Below are positions 43,293 to 51,835 of a DNA stretch of 64,000 nucleotides, piece by piece. Every line of letters starts with the position of its first letter. Within the stretch, counting starts at the first letter, position 1. The translations under genes were made by a program, and so were the position numbers. This DNA is from JANMDS01 sp031430575 (lineage in GTDB: Bacteria > Pseudomonadota > Gammaproteobacteria > Burkholderiales > Casimicrobiaceae): assembly GCA_031430575.1 (NCBI GenBank), contig JANPBT010000026.1, forward strand, positions 62,001 to 126,000, written 5' to 3'. Under the pieces are notes generated by a model. It made no database searches, was not told the origin of the DNA, and saw only the letters and a program-made list of their open reading frames with translations.

Positions 43293-43895
43293 CTATCGTT
43301 GTGCCAACAATTTTTTCAGATCAGAAGCGAGCTTGGCGACGTCCATCCCGTGTGGGATCATCAAGCGGACACGCCCGTTGCGATCAAAAGCATACGTCAT
43401 CGTGCTATGGTCAACCGTGTACGTTTCAGGCGTCGCACCTTTTGCTTTTTGGAATACGATTTTGAATTCTGCTGCGGCTGCTTTCGTCTGATCGAGTGAG
43501 CCGCGAAGCCCCAGAAAGCTCGGATGAAATGCCGGCACATATTTCGATAGTAATTCTTGCGTATCGCGCTCAGGATCGACCGTAACGAAAAGCGCTTGCA
43601 CTTCTTTCGCGTCATCGCCTAGGGCGCCCATCACGTTGGCCCATTGCGCAAGCGTGGCAGGGCAGTAATCAGGGCAGGAGGTAAAGCCAAAACTGATGAG
43701 CACGACTTTGCTCTTGAAATCTGCGAGTGAACGTGGCTTGCCCGTATGATCGGTGAGCGTGAATGATTTTGCAAAGGGTGCACCGGTGATGTCGGTCGCG
43801 TTATATTTTTGTGGCGATTCGCTGCAGCCTACCAATACAAATGCAGCCATCCACGCCCCAAAAAAAGTAAGATACCTGCGGCGCAGATTTGGCAT
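43293..43895 (-). CDS. SCO1/SenC family copper chaperone lipoprotein
   Basis: 200 residues. A lipobox LVGC at 20-23 marks a membrane-anchored lipoprotein. The thioredoxin-like domain has the copper-binding GFTSCPDYCP (near 70-79) and the distal His in TVDHSTMTY. It delivers copper to the CuA site of cytochrome oxidase. The first residues (NLRRRY) are encoded by a dispersed repeat starting 5 bases after the first base of the ATG, supplying the basic n-region. It lies 8 bases after ctaB. Confidence 0.9.
   Translation of the reverse strand: MPNLRRRYLTFFGAWMAAFVLVGCSESPQKYNATDITGAPFAKSFTLTDHTGKPRSLADFKSKVVLISFGFTSCPDYCPATLAQWANVMGALGDDAKEVQALFVTVDPERDTQELLSKYVPAFHPSFLGLRGSLDQTKAAAAEFKIVFQKAKGATPETYTVDHSTMTYAFDRNGRVRLMIPHGMDVAKLASDLKKLLAQR
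43872..43890 (+). repeat. Dispersed repeat at the start of the SCO gene
   Basis: Exact core. On the coding strand it is read as NLRRRY, directly after the initiator Met-Pro, so it forms part of the lipoprotein signal. Confidence 0.9.
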
Positions 43896-43903
43896 TTTTA
43901 GGT

Positions 43904-44794
43904 TCAGATCTTTACGTAATGATCGATGAGCAGCGCTGCGAAAAGCAGCATGAGATACAAGATCGAAAATTTGAACGTCTTGCGGGCGAGGGCATCCGAG
44001 TAATTGCGATAAAGCGCGACGACGTAAGCCAAAAACGCCGCGCCGAGGGCAAGCGCAGCACCCGCGTAAAGCAACCCGCTCGCGCCGATCGCGACCGGAA
44101 GCATCGTCGCAGCGACGGTGAGCACCGTATAAAAAATCATATGCAGCCGTGTGTATTCTGAGCCGTGGGTCACGGGCAACATCGGCAAGCCAGATTTTTT
44201 GTAGTCTTCAACGCGGTAGAGCGCGAGCGCCCAAAAGTGGGGCGGTGTCCACAAAAAAATAATCAGCACGAGCACCCACGCCATCGGGGCAATATCGTTG
44301 GTGATCGCGGCCCAACCGAGCATGGGCGGCATCGCGCCACTGGCGCCGCCGATGACGATATTTTGGGGTGTGCGTGGCTTCAGCCAAAGCGTGTAGATAA
44401 ACGCATAGCCGAAAAATGTGAGCAGGGTAAGCAGCATGGTGAGCACATTGACCCACGCGCACAAAATTCCAGAGCCCAATGCGCCTAACACACACGCAAA
44501 AATAATCGTCTCCGCCGGCGAGACCGCGCCCGAGGCAGATGCCCGCCACGAGGTGCGCTTCATTTTTGCGTCGGTTGCCGCTTCGAGTAGGCAATTCACC
44601 GTAAATGCGCTCGCTGCGAGCAGCCAAATCCCGAGTGCGGCCAGCAGCACGGTTTTGATCGGCGGTACCTGCGGCGCAGAAACGGCCAAATACATGCCAA
44701 TGATTGACGTAAAGACGGCAAGTGCGGTCACGCGCGGCTTGGTGAGCGCGAGAAATTGTTTGAACCGGGAGGGCTGAGCAGCGGTGATGTCCAC
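43904..44794 (-). CDS. ctaB: Protoheme IX farnesyltransferase (heme O synthase)
   Basis: 296 residues, about nine membrane segments. The prenyltransferase Asp-rich motif (NCLLEAATDAKMKRT, near 68-82) and the second loop (LWTPPHFWALALYRVEDYKKSGLPMLPV in two parts) are present. It farnesylates heme B for cytochrome oxidase. Paired with the SCO gene; the oxidase genes themselves are not in the window. A dispersed repeat is in frame near residue 40 (VSAPQVPP). Confidence 0.93.
   Translation of the reverse strand: MDITAAQPSRFKQFLALTKPRVTALAVFTSIIGMYLAVSAPQVPPIKTVLLAALGIWLLAASAFTVNCLLEAATDAKMKRTSWRASASGAVSPAETIIFACVLGALGSGILCAWVNVLTMLLTLLTFFGYAFIYTLWLKPRTPQNIVIGGASGAMPPMLGWAAITNDIAPMAWVLVLIIFLWTPPHFWALALYRVEDYKKSGLPMLPVTHGSEYTRLHMIFYTVLTVAATMLPVAIGASGLLYAGAALALGAAFLAYVVALYRNYSDALARKTFKFSILYLMLLFAALLIDHYVKI
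44666..44682 (+). repeat. Dispersed repeat in ctaB
   Basis: Exact core, read as SAPQV on the coding strand, in a short loop after the first membrane helix. Confidence 0.9.
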
Positions 44795-44853
44795 GTCGTG
44801 AATTTTAGTCGCAGAGGCTTAAAATTGAAGCGTTCCAATTGAGAAAACTCCCA

Positions 44854-45543
44854 ATGATTTCGACCCAATGGATTTCCATCGCTAACGGCGCAGGCGCGCA
44901 GACTGACGCCTACCTCGCGCTTCCGCCCGGCGGCCGCGGGCCAGCCCTGCTGCTTTTTCAAGAGATTTTTGGCGTCAATCGGCATATTCGAGCCGTGGCA
45001 GATCAATACGCAGCGGCGGGCTACGTGGTGCTTGCGCCCGATATTTTTTGGGCGCAAGAAAAGCGGGTCGAGCTTGGTTATGAGGGCGAAGATTTGCCTC
45101 GTGCTTATGCCTTCATGAATGGTTGCGCACAAGATCCGTTGATTGCAGATATTCAGGCTTACGCCGCCGCGCTGCGGGCGCGCCCTGAAATTTCTGGGCC
45201 GCGTCTCGGCGCAGTGGGCTACTGCATGGGCGGGCGCATGGCGTATTTCGCTGCAGCGCACGCGAACGCTACCGCAAGCGTTTGCTACTACGGCGGGCGA
45301 ATTCAAGATAATCTGCAGCTTGCCGCGCAAGTCAAGAGCGCACTGCAATTTCACTATGGGTCAAAAGACGGCATGATTCCGCCGGAGGCGGTTGACGCCG
45401 TGCGCGCCGCTCACCCAAACGCAGATGTAAACGTCTACGACGCAGATCATGGTTTCAATTGTTGGGATCGGGGTACGTTTGACGCGCCCGCCGCGCGTGT
45501 CGCTCTGGCCCGTTCGTTAGAATTTTTGGCCGAACATTTGTAG
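44854..45543 (+). CDS. Dienelactone hydrolase family protein
   Basis: 229 residues. The nucleophile elbow is GYCMGGR (Cys near 121), with FQEIFGVNRHIR, and DADHGFNCWDRGTFD gives the His and Asp region. Members hydrolyse dienelactone in chlorocatechol breakdown or other small esters. ATG at 44854 preferred to TTG at 44839. It diverges from ctaB and ends at an inverted repeat pair. Confidence 0.88.
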   Translation: MISTQWISIANGAGAQTDAYLALPPGGRGPALLLFQEIFGVNRHIRAVADQYAAAGYVVLAPDIFWAQEKRVELGYEGEDLPRAYAFMNGCAQDPLIADIQAYAAALRARPEISGPRLGAVGYCMGGRMAYFAAAHANATASVCYYGGRIQDNLQLAAQVKSALQFHYGSKDGMIPPEAVDAVRAAHPNADVNVYDADHGFNCWDRGTFDAPAARVALARSLEFLAEHL

Positions 45544-45553
45544 AAAATGGCGC

Positions 45554-45615
45554 TTACCTGCGGCGCAGATTTTTTTGCAATGCGGTTTGGTGCCCAAATC
45601 TGCGCCGCAGGTATT
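45554..45615. repeat. Inverted pair of the dispersed repeat after the hydrolase gene
   Basis: Forward 45554-45572 and reverse 45596-45615, exact cores, 23-base loop, between convergent genes and next to a normal terminator. Confidence 0.9.
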
Positions 45616-45639
45616 TCGGTCATTCAGTCATAAGCCGAC

Positions 45640-45667
45640 AAAAAAGCCCGCATTGCGCGGGCTTTTT
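45640..45667. terminator. Bidirectional rho-independent terminator
   Basis: AAAAAGCCCGC and GCGGGCTTTTT arms around a 6-base loop, between the hydrolase gene and the convergent rplY. Confidence 0.9.
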
Positions 45668-45692
45668 GTTTAAGTGATGCTTGCGATTGAGA

Positions 45693-46385
45693 CTACTTCT
45701 TTGCAGCAGGCTTGGCAGCGGGTTTCGCACCCGGGGCTTTGGCATCGGCAGGCGCTTTTTGAGCGGACGCAGGTACGTCAGCCGCAGCAGGCGCGGCAGT
45801 CGCGGTGTCGTCCACTTCTTTCGGTGGCGCAGCGTTAGCGACCGCTGGGTTTTTCTGGTTACGGCCAAGTACCAAGGTGACGCCTGCTGGCAACGTCATG
45901 TCGTCGGTATGGAAAGAGTGGCCAAGCTCCAGCGCCGAGAGATCGACTGCGATGAACTGCGGCAAATCTTTTGGCAAGCACGATACTTCCACTTCGGTCA
46001 TCACGTGTGAGACCAGCGCTTTGCCGACCTTCACCGCAGGTGAATTTTCTTGGCCAGAGAAGTGCAGCGGCACTTTCATGTGAATCTTTTGATTTGGATC
46101 GACGCGCTGAAAATCGATATGCAATACGAGCTGCTTGAACGGATGGTATTGCACATCGCGCAAGAGCACTTGCCCTTTTTCTGCGCCGACAGTCAGATTC
46201 AAAATTGAAGAGTGAAACTCTTCTTTCTTGAGCGCATGCCAGAGCGCGTTGTGGTCAAACTCAACGTTTTTTGGGGCAGAAGTACCGCCATAGACGATGC
46301 CTGGCACGCGGCCAGAAAGACGCAGACGGCGGCTCGCACCCGTTCCTTGCGTTGCCCGATCAAAGGCGGAAAATTCGATAGTCAT
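45693..46385 (-). CDS. rplY: Ribosomal protein bL25 (Ctc type)
   Basis: 230 residues. The N-terminal L25 domain (residues 1-95, with SRRLRLSGRVPGIVYGG and RDVQYHPFKQLVLHIDF) binds 5S rRNA. The TL5/Ctc C-terminal domain follows (about 100-180). The tail is an Ala/Lys/Pro-rich low-complexity extension. It follows prs, the usual order in betaproteobacteria. Confidence 0.95.
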   Translation of the reverse strand: MTIEFSAFDRATQGTGASRRLRLSGRVPGIVYGGTSAPKNVEFDHNALWHALKKEEFHSSILNLTVGAEKGQVLLRDVQYHPFKQLVLHIDFQRVDPNQKIHMKVPLHFSGQENSPAVKVGKALVSHVMTEVEVSCLPKDLPQFIAVDLSALELGHSFHTDDMTLPAGVTLVLGRNQKNPAVANAAPPKEVDDTATAAPAAADVPASAQKAPADAKAPGAKPAAKPAAKK

Positions 46386-46534
46386 TTAGAAACTCCAAGT
46401 CGTTAAATAAATTCGCGACGCACCGCGACCAGTGCGAAACGACACTTCATCAAAAAGTGATGAAGTGAGCGGTAGACAGTAGCTTTTTCAACGCCACAAC
46501 CCACGGCTCACTGCTCACTGCTTAAAAAAACCAA

Positions 46535-47488
46535 TTACTGATCAGAAAACAGACTCGAAATTGAATCTTCATTACTCACCCGCTGCAAGCTCTCGGCGAG
46601 CAGCTGGGCACACGAAACAACACGAATTTTGGGGCAAAGCAATGATTCATTATTGAGCGGAATCGTGTCGGTGACCACTAACTCATCAAGTGAAGAGGCC
46701 GCAATTCGTTGCGCCGCACCACCAGAGAGAACGGCATGCGTACAGTAAGCGAGCACTCGCTTAGCGCCACGATCTTTAAGCGCTTCCGCAGCTTTGCAGA
46801 GCGTGTTGGCGGTATCGACGATATCGTCCATGATGACGCAGGAGCGGCCGTCAACTTCGCCGATGATATTCATGACTTCGGCCACGTTTGCTTTTGGGCG
46901 GCGCTTATCAATGATGGCAAGCTCGGTATCGAGCTGCTTGGCGATTGCGCGTGCCCGCACGACGCCGCCGACATCGGGCGAGACGATCATGATGTTTTGG
47001 TGCTTTTGCTTCCATAAATCGGCGAGCAAAATCGGCGTAGCGTAAATGTTATCGACCGGAATATTGAAAAACCCTTGGATCTGGTCTGCGTGTAAATCCA
47101 TCATCAATACGCGATTGACGCCAACGCCGGTCAGCATATCCGCGACAACTCTCGCGGTAATTGGCACGCGCGCCGAGCGCGGGCGGCGATCTTGGCGGGC
47201 GTAGCCGTAATAGGGCATTGCTGCGGTTATCCGGCCCGCGGATGCGCGCTTCAGCGCATCGGCCATGATGACCAACTCCATCAAATTGTTATTGGTTGGC
47301 GCGCAAGTGCTTTGTAGAATGAAAACGTCTTTTCCGCGCACGTTTTCTTGCAGCTCGACCATCGTTTCGCCGTCGGAAAAAGTGCCGACTTGCGCTCGCC
47401 CCAGCGATATGCCCAAATGCTCTGCGACCGCGTGTGCCAGACGGGGATTGGCATTCCCCGTAAAAATCATCATGTTGTTTGAACTCAT
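46535..47488 (-). CDS. prs: Ribose-phosphate pyrophosphokinase
   Basis: 317 residues, the normal length. It begins MMIFTGNANPRLAHAVAEHL and has YYGYARQDRR, DLHADQIQGFF (the PRPP divalent-ion site) and CVIMDDIVDTANT (the PRPP loop). It makes PRPP from ribose 5-phosphate and ATP. The ATG at 47488 is used; the longer frame to 47740 would translate the tRNA-Gln gene. A small hairpin (about 47545-47570) lies in the leader. Confidence 0.96.
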   Translation of the reverse strand: MSSNNMMIFTGNANPRLAHAVAEHLGISLGRAQVGTFSDGETMVELQENVRGKDVFILQSTCAPTNNNLMELVIMADALKRASAGRITAAMPYYGYARQDRRPRSARVPITARVVADMLTGVGVNRVLMMDLHADQIQGFFNIPVDNIYATPILLADLWKQKHQNIMIVSPDVGGVVRARAIAKQLDTELAIIDKRRPKANVAEVMNIIGEVDGRSCVIMDDIVDTANTLCKAAEALKDRGAKRVLAYCTHAVLSGGAAQRIAASSLDELVVTDTIPLNNESLLCPKIRVVSCAQLLAESLQRVSNEDSISSLFSDQ

Positions 47489-47579
47489 GGGTCTGACGGG
47501 GGGCGCGAGCAAGGGGTCGGTGGGGGATTTGCTGAGAAAAATAAAGCCGCAAAGCGAAATGCGGCTTACAGCAAAAAAA

Positions 47580-47656
47580 TGGCAGGGGCAGAAGGACTCG
47601 AACCTACGCATGCCGGAATCAAAATCCGGTGCCTTAACCAGCTTGGCGATGCCCCT
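47580..47656 (-). tRNA. tRNA-Gln(TTG)
   Basis: 77 bases with encoded CCA. The acceptor AGGGGCA pairs with TGCCCCT, the T-loop GTTCGAGTC is present, and the anticodon loop TTTTGAT gives TTG. It lies directly upstream of prs, the usual betaproteobacterial order. Confidence 0.95.
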
Positions 47657-47769
47657 ATCAGCCCGATAGTATAGCGCGAAAAAGAGGTGAGAAGCAATCG
47701 ATGGGCTTGCGCTAACGCCCGAAATGTTGCGGCGCGGCAAATTTGCAATGAGCGTAGTTTTTATGCACG

Positions 47770-47787
47770 AATCTGCGCCGCAGGTAT
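47770..47787 (-). repeat. Dispersed repeat, reverse, after kynU
   Basis: Exact core, next to the kynU terminator. Confidence 0.9.
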
Positions 47788-47788
47788 G

Positions 47789-47827
47789 TCAAAAAGGCCG
47801 AATCGCGTTAGGTTACGGCCTTTTTTT
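47789..47827 (-). terminator. Terminator overlapping the end of kynU
   Basis: On the minus strand GGCCGTAACC and CGGCC arms are followed by five T's. The first arm lies in the last codons of kynU. The plus strand also has a T-run, so it may work both ways for the flanking tRNA region. Confidence 0.75.
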
Positions 47828-49055
47828 GCAAAAATTCGGGCGAATTCCACGCCTGCGTGCGCATAACGTCGCCCAAAATCGCGATGCTGTTGACGACTTC
47901 TTCATGCGATACATACAGCGGCGCAAAGCCAAAGCGCAATATATCGGGCGCACGAAAATCGCCAATCACTCCGCGCGCGATCAGCGCCTGCATGATCGCA
48001 TAGCCTTGGGGATGCGTGAGCGCAACCTGACTGCCCCGCAAAAGAGCATCGCGCGGGCTCGCCAGCCCAAAGCCGTAGCCCGCGAGCTGCGCATCAAAGG
48101 TCTCGATGAAGAGTGACGTCAGAGAGATGCTTTTTTGTCGCAACGTTTGCATCGCTACGCCGTCGTAGGCTGCGAGTGCGGCTTCCAGCGCAATCAACGA
48201 GAGCTGCGCGGCGGTGCCCACGAGCAAGCGATCAAGCCTCGGGTGGGGCTGGTAATCTTGGGTGAACGCAAACGGCGCGGCATGCCCGTGCCAGCCGTGA
48301 AGCGGTTGCGTTGTCGCGGCAATCAAATCTTCGCATACGTATACGAACGCCGGTGCGCCGGGCCCACCGTTTAAATATTTGTAGCCGCAGCCGACGGCGT
48401 AATCCACCTGCCAGGCACTCAATTGCACAGGGATCACTCCAGCAGTGTGCGCCAAATCCCAGATGATTTTTCCACCCACTGCATGCGTTAGCGCGGTAAC
48501 GCGATGCATATCAAGCATCTGCCCGGTTTTGTAATGCACGTGAGTGAGTGCCACGGCGCATAGCGACGCACCGACGTTCGCAATTACCGCTTCAATATTT
48601 GATTGATCGGCCAGCACAATTTTCTTGCCGTAAAGCGCTGCGGTGCTTTGCGTGATGTAGGCATCCGTTGGGAAATTGCCTTCTTCGCAGATGATCGTGT
48701 CGCGCGCGGGCGCCTCGGCCGATGACGCAATCGCCGCACACAACACTTTAAACAAATTGATCGAGGTTGAATCGCAGGCGATGACTTCATTAGGTTTTGC
48801 GCCGATCAGCGAGGCAATCTTTTCGCCGACGCGTTGCGGCGCGGGGTACCAATCGGCATCATTCCACGAGCGAATGAGGCCAACGCCCCACTCTTCGACG
48901 ACGGCCTTCTGCAATCGCGCCGCAACGCCAATTGGCAGCGCACCGAGAGAATTCCCGTCGAGATAAATCACGCCAGCGGGGAGCGAAAAGCGGGCACGGG
49001 TGAAAGCGAGCGGGTCGCGCGCATCGAGATCGCGGGCGTGGTCGAGCGCGTTCAT
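47808..49055 (-). CDS. kynU: Kynureninase
   Basis: 415 residues. VIYLDGNSLGALP (28-40), SWNDADWYPAPQRVGEKI, WDLAHTAGVIPVQL and the PLP-lysine region YAVGCGYKYLNGGPGAPAF are diagnostic. It splits kynurenine to anthranilate and alanine in tryptophan breakdown. No other kynurenine genes are next to it; it follows the CoA-transferase pair by 66 bases on the same strand and may be co-transcribed with it. Confidence 0.93.
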   Translation of the reverse strand: MNALDHARDLDARDPLAFTRARFSLPAGVIYLDGNSLGALPIGVAARLQKAVVEEWGVGLIRSWNDADWYPAPQRVGEKIASLIGAKPNEVIACDSTSINLFKVLCAAIASSAEAPARDTIICEEGNFPTDAYITQSTAALYGKKIVLADQSNIEAVIANVGASLCAVALTHVHYKTGQMLDMHRVTALTHAVGGKIIWDLAHTAGVIPVQLSAWQVDYAVGCGYKYLNGGPGAPAFVYVCEDLIAATTQPLHGWHGHAAPFAFTQDYQPHPRLDRLLVGTAAQLSLIALEAALAAYDGVAMQTLRQKSISLTSLFIETFDAQLAGYGFGLASPRDALLRGSQVALTHPQGYAIMQALIARGVIGDFRAPDILRFGFAPLYVSHEEVVNSIAILGDVMRTQAWNSPEFLQKKAVT

Positions 49056-49121
49056 TAAATTGGCGGTAAGGGCGAGGGCTTGGCAACGGGCAATTTTGTG
49101 CCGCAGGGTTTGTGATTCATG

Positions 49122-49760
49122 TTAAATAATCGCGCATCCTGTTTTCGCCACGATTTCTTCGCGCGATACCTGCGGCGCAGTTTCGAGCAATTTCAAGCCT
49201 TGAGCGGTGACTTCAAACACGCCAAGATCGGTAATGATGAGATCAATCACGCCCACGCCAGTCAGCGGCAGCGTGCAATCTTTCAGCACTTTTAAATCGG
49301 TCGTGCCATCTTTTTTCGTGGCGACGTGCTCCATCACCACAATCACGCGACCCACGCCCGCGACCAAATCCATCGCGCCGCCCATGCCTTTGATGAGCTT
49401 GCCCGGGATCATCCAGTTGGCCAAATCGCCGCGCTCGCTAACTTGCATCGCGCCCAAAATCGCCAGATTGATCTTGCCGCCGCGAATCATCGCAAATGAA
49501 TCAGCAGAGGAGAAAATCGCCGAGCCGGGGATGGTCGTGACCGTTTGTTTGCCTGCGTTAATCATGTCGGCATCGACATTTTCTTCCGTTGGAAACGGAC
49601 CAATACCGAGCAGGCCATTTTCACTTTGTAGCCAGACTTCCATCCCGGCGGGGACGTGGTTTGCCACTAAGGTTGGCAACCCAATACCGAGGTTCACATA
49701 AAAACCATCGCGCAATTCTTTTGCGGCGCGCGCAGCCATTTCATCGCGTGTCCAGGCCAT
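49122..49760 (-). CDS. scoB: 3-oxoacid CoA-transferase subunit B
   Basis: 212 residues. It has FYVNLGIGLPTLVANHVP (21-38), QSENGLLGIGPFP with the catalytic Glu, and GGAMDLVAGVGRVIVVMEH. With subunit A it moves CoA from succinyl-CoA to acetoacetate or a similar oxoacid. A dispersed repeat is in frame near the C-terminus (ETAPQVSREEIVAKTG), where relatives have a similar AP-V segment. Confidence 0.93.
   Translation of the reverse strand: MAWTRDEMAARAAKELRDGFYVNLGIGLPTLVANHVPAGMEVWLQSENGLLGIGPFPTEENVDADMINAGKQTVTTIPGSAIFSSADSFAMIRGGKINLAILGAMQVSERGDLANWMIPGKLIKGMGGAMDLVAGVGRVIVVMEHVATKKDGTTDLKVLKDCTLPLTGVGVIDLIITDLGVFEVTAQGLKLLETAPQVSREEIVAKTGCAII
49166..49183 (+). repeat. Dispersed repeat in scoB
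   Basis: Exact core, read as TAPQVS on the coding strand. Confidence 0.9.
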
Positions 49761-49762
49761 GT

Positions 49763-50482
49763 TTATGCTCCTACCTTAGTTGCGTTGGGCGTAACGGTGC
49801 GTTGCTCGATGCGTTTTTCCGGGGTCGCGTTTAACACGATGCGGTGCACGTAAATCCCTGGCAAATGAATTTGATCAGGATCGAAAGTGCCGGTCTCAAC
49901 GATCTTTTCAACTTCGACGACGGTAATTTTTCCCGCCATCGCCACGTTTGGATTGAAATTTCGTGCCGTGCGCCGAAAGACCAAATTCCCCGCTTTGTCT
50001 GCCATATAAGCTTTCACCAACGACACGTCTGGCACCAGCGAGCGCTCCATCACGTATTTTTCACCATCAAATTCACGTATTTCCTTGCCGTCCGCGACGA
50101 TCGTGCCGACGCCCGTTTTCGTAAAAAACGCCGGAATGCCCGCGCCGCCAGCGCGCAGCTTTTCTGCCAACGTGCCCTGCGGTGTGAACTCGAGCTCAAG
50201 CTCTTTTGCCAGATATTGCCGCTCAAATTCTTTGTTTTCGCCCACGTAGCTTGCGATCATTTTCTTGATCTGGCGCGTGGCGAGCAATTTGCCCAAACCA
50301 AAGCCATCAACGCCCGCATTATTTGAAATCGCGGTCAGGTTTTTGACGCCGGATTGCTCAAGCGCATCGATCAGTGCTTCCGGAATCCCGCAGAGACCAA
50401 AACCGCCGACGGCGATCATGTGCCCATCTTTCACCAAACCATTGAGCGCTTCAAACGCGCTTGGGTAAATCTTATTTGCCAT
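49763..50482 (-). CDS. scoA: 3-oxoacid CoA-transferase subunit A
   Basis: 239 residues. GHMIAVGGFGLCGIPEALIDAL (19-40) and ITAISNNAGVDGFGLGKLL are the usual signatures, then EFTPQGTLAEKLRAGGAGIPAFFTKTGVGT in two parts. It is the partner of subunit B; the genes are 2 bases apart. Confidence 0.93.
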   Translation of the reverse strand: MANKIYPSAFEALNGLVKDGHMIAVGGFGLCGIPEALIDALEQSGVKNLTAISNNAGVDGFGLGKLLATRQIKKMIASYVGENKEFERQYLAKELELEFTPQGTLAEKLRAGGAGIPAFFTKTGVGTIVADGKEIREFDGEKYVMERSLVPDVSLVKAYMADKAGNLVFRRTARNFNPNVAMAGKITVVEVEKIVETGTFDPDQIHLPGIYVHRIVLNATPEKRIEQRTVTPNATKVGA

Positions 50483-50502
50483 TTTTAGGCTCCAAAACAG
50501 TT

Positions 50503-50523
50503 AAAACTGCGCCGCAGGTATTT
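50503..50523 (-). repeat. Dispersed repeat, reverse, upstream of scoA
   Basis: Exact core in the 160-base gap between scoA and the acyltransferase gene; about 20 bases before the scoA start. Confidence 0.9.
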
Positions 50524-50646
50524 TGGCTGAAAAGCCAACTCACCGAGTACATCTAATTTTTCGCCTTACAAAACAAAATACTGAGACGCAAAAGTCCGTC
50601 AATTTCCCCAAATTGATCCCGACAGATTTTATTTCTAACGACAGTT

Positions 50647-51721
50647 TCAAGCTAATGGATCGCTTTTTCGAGCAAGAATCTCATTTGCTTGCCTAAAAAG
50701 CGGCAACTCGATCCATTGAAACCATTTGTGGCAAAACACAATGATTGCTACCGCTGCGAGTGCGATTATCAGCCATTTTGGAAACCCAGAGTCGAGTACA
50801 AATTTATTTGCGTGAGCAGCGAGTAATTCCAACAAAATCGGATGCAATAAATAAAGGCTATACGACGAATCTCCGATCAACTCCAACGGGGATTTTTCGT
50901 GTAACTGCGGGGGGGGGGGGGGATGGTACGAGCGCCCAAAAGCAGCAGCCAGCTGCAAATACGCCAAACGTTGCAACCCTAATGATTTCGATGCGATCAG
51001 AAAATTCGACAAAAATGCCTGCATAGAGCCCTAAGCATCCGACGATGATCACCGTAAATTTCAAGCGGTAGTTCACGCTTCCAGGGACGCGGATATGCCC
51101 TAAAAAAAGTCCGCACAGGAATTCTAGGCAAAAACCGCTGAGAAGAAATCTGAAAGGCTGACCGCCACTAACGACAGCGGCTTTATCGAGTGTGAGCCAA
51201 CCGATATTCCAAATGGCAAGCGCAATGAAAGCAATCGTCAGAACTGTCGTTCGATATCGACGCAAATAAAAATAGGCGATCACTGCAAAAAAGTAGAAAT
51301 AAATTTCACAGGTGAGTGACCATGCCGTTGGCAGCACATTGCGCTTAATCGTCGGGATGAGTAAGAAAATGCTTTTAAAAGCAGTATCACCAGTCGGGAG
51401 CAATCTATCAAATGCAAAATACCCGATGGCGACGTACGCGACAAGCGCGGGCCAGTAACCTAAATAAATTCGCGAGAGGCGACGATATAGAAAGGCCATA
51501 GGCGATTGGCTACGCTGCGCGGAAAGCAGCACCGTGCGACCCACGACAATCCCGCTTAAAACAAAAAATATATCAACACCGATGTAGCCATATTGCGAAA
51601 AAGATTGAATCCACTCCAGCCCAGGAGTGGCTAGAAAATGCGGGCTCAAGTGGAAGGCAAGTACCAGCAATGCCGCGATGCCCCGAAGCGCCTGTAATTT
51701 TGGAGAGTAGGTAAGCGTCAC
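50647..51721 (-). pseudogene. Acyltransferase 3 family protein, out of frame at a G14/C14 tract
   Basis: The first frame (51721 down to 50858) starts with the OafA/NodX-type hallmark (LQALRGIAALLVLAFHL, GYIGVDIFFVLSGIVVG, YRRLSRIYLGYWPAL) and about eight membrane segments. At the C14 tract it slips out of frame. The second frame (to 50647) carries the rest (SPLELIGDSSYSLYLLHPILLEL and a last membrane helix). With 13 C's the two join exactly as ...SPPPPQLHEKSPLEL..., giving about 358 residues, a normal length. Such enzymes O-acetylate cell-surface sugars. The tract could act as an on/off switch. A homopolymer read error is the main alternative. Confidence 0.7.
50909..50922. repeat. G14 homopolymer tract inside the acyltransferase gene
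   Basis: Fourteen G's on the plus strand (C's in the coding sense). Losing one, or gaining two, restores one long frame. By far the longest homopolymer in the window. Confidence 0.8.
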
Positions 51722-51809
51722 GCGTAGATGAATGGATGGATGATTGATTCAGGCGTATTGAGGGTTTTAAAGCCTAGAAACAACTACAGCAGCAGCGAGC
51801 GAGACTTCG

Positions 51810-51828
51810 CAATCTGCGCCGCAGGTAA
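51810..51828 (-). repeat. Dispersed repeat, reverse, after the methionine synthase gene
   Basis: Exact core, 8 bases past the stop of the minus-strand gene. Confidence 0.9.
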
Positions 51829-51835
51829 ATAAACA

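Noticed and set aside
46535..47740. Long frame that would extend prs by 84 codons
   Set aside because: The extension runs back through the tRNA-Gln gene; the family start MSSNNMMIFTGNA is at 47488.
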